DNA of 7,458 nucleotides from Phycisphaeraceae bacterium. Lineage in GTDB: Bacteria; Planctomycetota; Phycisphaerae; Phycisphaerales; Phycisphaeraceae. Positions within the stretch are counted from its first letter, which is position 1. The number at the start of each line of letters is the position of its first letter. The translations under genes and the position numbers were made by a program. The notes beneath the pieces are model-generated. The model had not been told where the DNA came from. It worked only from the letters and a program-made list of their open reading frames with translations, and made no database searches. Positions 5,525 through 7,458 of this stretch are shown piece by piece. Location: the NCBI GenBank assembly GCA_003552605.1, contig PUNN01000122.1, positions 1 through 7,458 on the forward strand, in the 5' to 3' direction.

Positions 5525-5530
5525 CCTCGT

Positions 5531-5902
5531 ATGACTGGCAACCCGGAATTCGGCCGCAAAATACGCCAGCTCCGGGAGGCGAAAAAGCGCAGCGATCCCA
5601 ACTACTCGCTTCGCAAGTTTGCGCAAGCTATTGGCGTCAGCGCAACGTTCTTGAGCAGGATGGAGACAGGGGACTTCGACCCGCCGGCTCCTGAGCGCAT
5701 CAAGAAGATGGCTGAACTGCTTGATGTGAACCCCGACGAACTGCTGGCGCTGGCCGACAAGACCGATCCGGACCTCCAGGAGATCATCAAAGTGCTGCCT
5801 GAAGCCATGGCGGATTTCCTGCGGACGGCCCGGGATGTTAAGATATCCGAGGCGGAACTCCGAAAGATCACAACTTGGCTTCATCGCCGCAAGGGTCAGT
5901 GA
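5531..5902 (+). CDS. XRE-family transcriptional regulator
   Basis: A 123-residue Cro/C1-type DNA-binding protein. The five-helix HTH domain covers about residues 5-73; the helix-turn-helix itself is LRKFAQAIGVSATFLSRME (27-45), with the family-typical ending LSRMETG and the following PERIKKMAELLDVNPDELL (54-72). Residues 79-123 form a helical tail (LQEIIKVLPEAMADFLRTAR and the following stretch) that may mediate dimerisation or be the target of the protease encoded next. It is followed with no gap by the ImmA gene (TGA then ATG). In ICEBs1 the equivalent pair is ImmR and ImmA, and in Deinococcus DdrO and IrrE, where the protease cleaves the repressor to switch genes on. By analogy it represses its own operon, possibly through the palindrome at 5495-5510, and perhaps the downstream unknown gene. 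Confidence 0.92.
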   Translation: MTGNPEFGRKIRQLREAKKRSDPNYSLRKFAQAIGVSATFLSRMETGDFDPPAPERIKKMAELLDVNPDELLALADKTDPDLQEIIKVLPEAMADFLRTARDVKISEAELRKITTWLHRRKGQ

Positions 5903-6601
5903 ATGGACGTTGAGTATTTGTCTGAAGTCCACATCGAACGTGCGGCCAACGAGTTGCTGACAGCATACTGCGTCCGCTTCGAGCACCCCGTCGCGCCACC
6001 GGTGCCCGCGGAGGAGATTCTCGAGTGTCAACTGGGCCTGTCCTTGGCGTTCGCCGATCTGCGTGAACGCTTCGGCCAATCCGACATCCTGGGAGCGATT
6101 TGGGTCGAAGACGGGGCGGTTGTGATCGATGAGTCGCTTGACCCGGATGAATGCCCGGGCCAGGAAGGTCGTTACCGTTTCACCGTGGCCCACGAGGTGG
6201 GCCATTGGGCGCTGCATCGCCACCAGTTCATCGCTGCTGGCAAGGCTGGGCTCTTCACCGATGAGGAGGCTCCATCGGTGGTCTGTCGCGATCAGCCCCG
6301 GTCAGGCAAACCGAGGATCGAATGGCAGGCAGATGCCTTTGCCAGTCACCTCCTGATGCCCGAGCCACTCATACGGCGGTCATGGGCCGAGGTTCACGGC
6401 TGTCCGGAGCCATACGTTGCCACAGGCGAGTGGGCGAACCGTCGTGCGCGGTTCGGGGCGAGGGAGGATGAGTACCCCACCGTCGAAGTGGCGCATCGCA
6501 TGGCGACTGTCTTCAAGGTCTCGGGCCAGGCGATGCAAATCCGCCTGCTGGCGTTGGGATTGATCCTGGAGAAGCAGCCTCCTGCATCACTCTTCGGATA
6601 G
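5903..6601 (+). CDS. ImmA/IrrE-family zinc metallopeptidase
   Basis: A 232-residue cytoplasmic protease of the COG2856 / ImmA-IrrE family, expected to cleave the adjacent XRE repressor in response to a signal. The gluzincin motif HEVGH is at residues 97-101 (H97, E98 and H101 coordinate zinc or act in catalysis), extended by WALHRHQF. The downstream glutamate ligand is E140 in IEWQADAFASHLLMP (139-153), the usual family block. About 39 residues separate the two motifs, including VCRDQPRSGK (127-136). The region before the motif (residues 25-90) matches the family's N-terminal strands (GAIWVEDGAVVIDESL). The ATG touches the stop of the XRE gene, with AAGGG at 5891-5895 serving as ribosome binding site, so the two genes are translated together. 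The C-terminus (190-232) includes VEVAHRMATVFKVSGQAMQIRLLALGLI, a helical block common in this family. All catalytic residues are intact. Confidence 0.93.
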   Translation: MDVEYLSEVHIERAANELLTAYCVRFEHPVAPPVPAEEILECQLGLSLAFADLRERFGQSDILGAIWVEDGAVVIDESLDPDECPGQEGRYRFTVAHEVGHWALHRHQFIAAGKAGLFTDEEAPSVVCRDQPRSGKPRIEWQADAFASHLLMPEPLIRRSWAEVHGCPEPYVATGEWANRRARFGAREDEYPTVEVAHRMATVFKVSGQAMQIRLLALGLILEKQPPASLFG

Positions 6602-6661
6602 CTAAGTTTTTTTGCCCGGTGGTGTTAAGTGTTGCGTTTACATATAAGGAACCATTCGATT

Positions 6662-7458
6662 ATGCCCCAGAGCTTCCAACTCAAGCGTTTCACCAATGCC
6701 GCGATTCTCAGGAGGATCGACTTCCAACTGCTGGTGCGGTTCTTCGAGTCCAATACCGACTTCCAGCGGTTTCTCGAGCGCCGCGGCATGCGCTGGACCC
6801 GCGATCCCCTCCGGTTCGACTACAACAAGCTGGCCCACATCCTCATCTCTCCCGGGGCCGACACGCCCGACCGGCTGCTCGATGCGCTTTACTTCGTGGA
6901 CAACCTCGCGAATGCGGACTGTTACGACCGCATCCTCGAGGAGTGCCAGGAGGCGGGCATCGACCTCGGGAGCGGTGATCCTTCCCCCGAGGACCTGACG
7001 TTGCTCGCCTGGCTCGCGGCTCCCAGCATCCTCGAGCGTGTCCATGCCGAACAGTACCGTTCCAAGCCCAAGAAGTTCACATCGTACTTCGCGCTTGCCG
7101 TCGATCACCTGGATGTGCCCTTCCTGTCCGACGAGCTGCTTCAAGGGCTCGAGGAAGACCTCGACACATGGTACGAGTTCAAGAAGAAGGGCCGTGGTGC
7201 ACGCGTGTTTCCGTTCGTCCGCGAAGATGGCATCTGGTTTCTCATCCGACACGGCCAGCGGATCAGGCGAGAGGGAACGATCGCGAGGGACGGCGAGTCG
7301 GCCAGCGTCTTCTACCGACCCGAGAAGTTCGACGTCCTCATCCTCTACCCCGAGACCGGCGAACTCGCGATCAACACCGACACCAAGGGCGAGTGCAAAG
7401 CCTACTGCACATTCCTGGGCCAGCATCTGTTCGGTGATGAACGCTTCTTCGCCTTCCA
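6662..7458 (+). CDS. Unrecognised protein downstream of XRE–ImmA (3' end outside window)
   Basis: An open frame from ATG 6662 to the window end: 265 codons with no stop, so it is partial. AAGGA at 6646-6650 lies 11 nt before the ATG, a slightly long spacing. The gap after the ImmA gene is 60 nt, which allows co-transcription. I do not recognise the family. Residues 1-60 look helical (RRIDFQLLVRFFESNTDFQRFL), with a leucine-rich middle (residues 68-95 and 111-130). At 170-183 is a basic patch (YEFKKKGRGARVF). From about 190 a beta-rich part follows: GIWFLIRHGQRIRREG (190-205), then VFYRPEKFDVLILYP (216-230), ELAINTDTKGE (234-244) and FLGQHLFGDERFF (251-263). These blocks look like a conserved domain but no catalytic set is apparent. 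There is no signal peptide or membrane segment. Position suggests it is the effector or third member of the XRE–ImmA unit. Confidence 0.75.
   Translation, partial: MPQSFQLKRFTNAAILRRIDFQLLVRFFESNTDFQRFLERRGMRWTRDPLRFDYNKLAHILISPGADTPDRLLDALYFVDNLANADCYDRILEECQEAGIDLGSGDPSPEDLTLLAWLAAPSILERVHAEQYRSKPKKFTSYFALAVDHLDVPFLSDELLQGLEEDLDTWYEFKKKGRGARVFPFVREDGIWFLIRHGQRIRREGTIARDGESASVFYRPEKFDVLILYPETGELAINTDTKGECKAYCTFLGQHLFGDERFFAF

Larger units (their letters stand above)
5297..5530. other. Intergenic region upstream of the XRE gene
   Basis: The 234 nt contain no convincing gene. They hold a GCGGCCGC palindrome just after the lipoprotein stop (5303-5310, no T run, so not a clear terminator), a degenerate CGCGAAG repeat (5343-5369) and a 16-bp near-palindrome close to the XRE start (5495-5510). 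The promoter of the XRE–ImmA unit should be here, but no clear -35/-10 pair is visible. Confidence 0.5.

Noticed and set aside
5345..6223. 292-residue open frame on the minus strand
   Set aside because: It is antisense to the XRE and ImmA genes, which carry clear HTH and HEVGH motifs. No ribosome binding site or domain supports the opposite strand.
6601..6614. T-rich run after the ImmA gene as a transcription terminator
   Set aside because: Seven T residues are present, but no stable GC-rich stem precedes them; only a TAGCTA hexamer is seen. A weak pause is possible, so the third gene may still be co-transcribed.
6612..6648. TTGCCC and TATAAG as a promoter for the third gene
   Set aside because: The spacing is about 25 nt, far from the usual 16-18, and other candidate pairs in the gap are spaced worse.
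6638..7426. 262-residue open frame on the minus strand
   Set aside because: It mirrors the plus-strand frame from 6662. The plus-strand product has balanced composition with aromatic and charged blocks, while the minus product is Val/Glu/Leu-rich in the way antisense of GC-rich genes usually is. The plus frame is also in line with the upstream operon. I cannot fully exclude the minus frame without homologues.

Overview
The window looks like an accessory region of a GC-rich bacterial chromosome. The gene families present (a cysteine-rich GT4 glycosyltransferase paired with a radical SAM protein, a DUF2924 / large serine recombinase / small HTH cassette, and an XRE–ImmA pair) occur together in Planctomycetota and related environmental bacteria and in Alphaproteobacteria. 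I lean towards Planctomycetota, with low confidence, because no rRNA or housekeeping gene is present to place the organism.

Left part (1-1419, minus strand): a GT4-family glycosyltransferase is followed, after a 3-nt gap and with a strong internal Shine-Dalgarno, by the first 26 codons of a radical SAM protein whose CxxxCxxC motif is visible before the window ends. This looks like the edge of a cell-surface glycan or modification cluster. Next comes about 450 nt without a convincing gene (1420-1873), holding only some inverted repeats.

Middle part (1874-4659, plus strand): a compact four-gene operon in which every junction overlaps. The genes are a small GTG-started protein, a DUF2924 protein, a 521-aa large serine recombinase with all expected catalytic residues, and a 149-aa helix-turn-helix protein. 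The overlaps (4, 4 and 8 nt) mean the four proteins are probably made together. The recombinase is probably the integrase of a mobile element, and the three partners may control its DNA recognition or direction. I could not define att sites or element ends.

Right part (4787-7458, plus strand): a short coiled-coil lipoprotein with a clear lipobox, then a 234-nt gap with a near-perfect 16-bp palindrome and a degenerate CGCGAAG repeat. After that come an XRE-type repressor directly abutted (TGA then ATG) by an ImmA/IrrE metallopeptidase with HEVGH, and then a large open frame from 6662 that runs off the window end (265 codons seen, no stop). That last protein is of no family I can name. The repressor, its protease and an unrecognised larger protein form a layout typical of inducible control of mobile or defence functions. 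This trio and the four-gene recombinase operon are the two best candidates for an undescribed system here.
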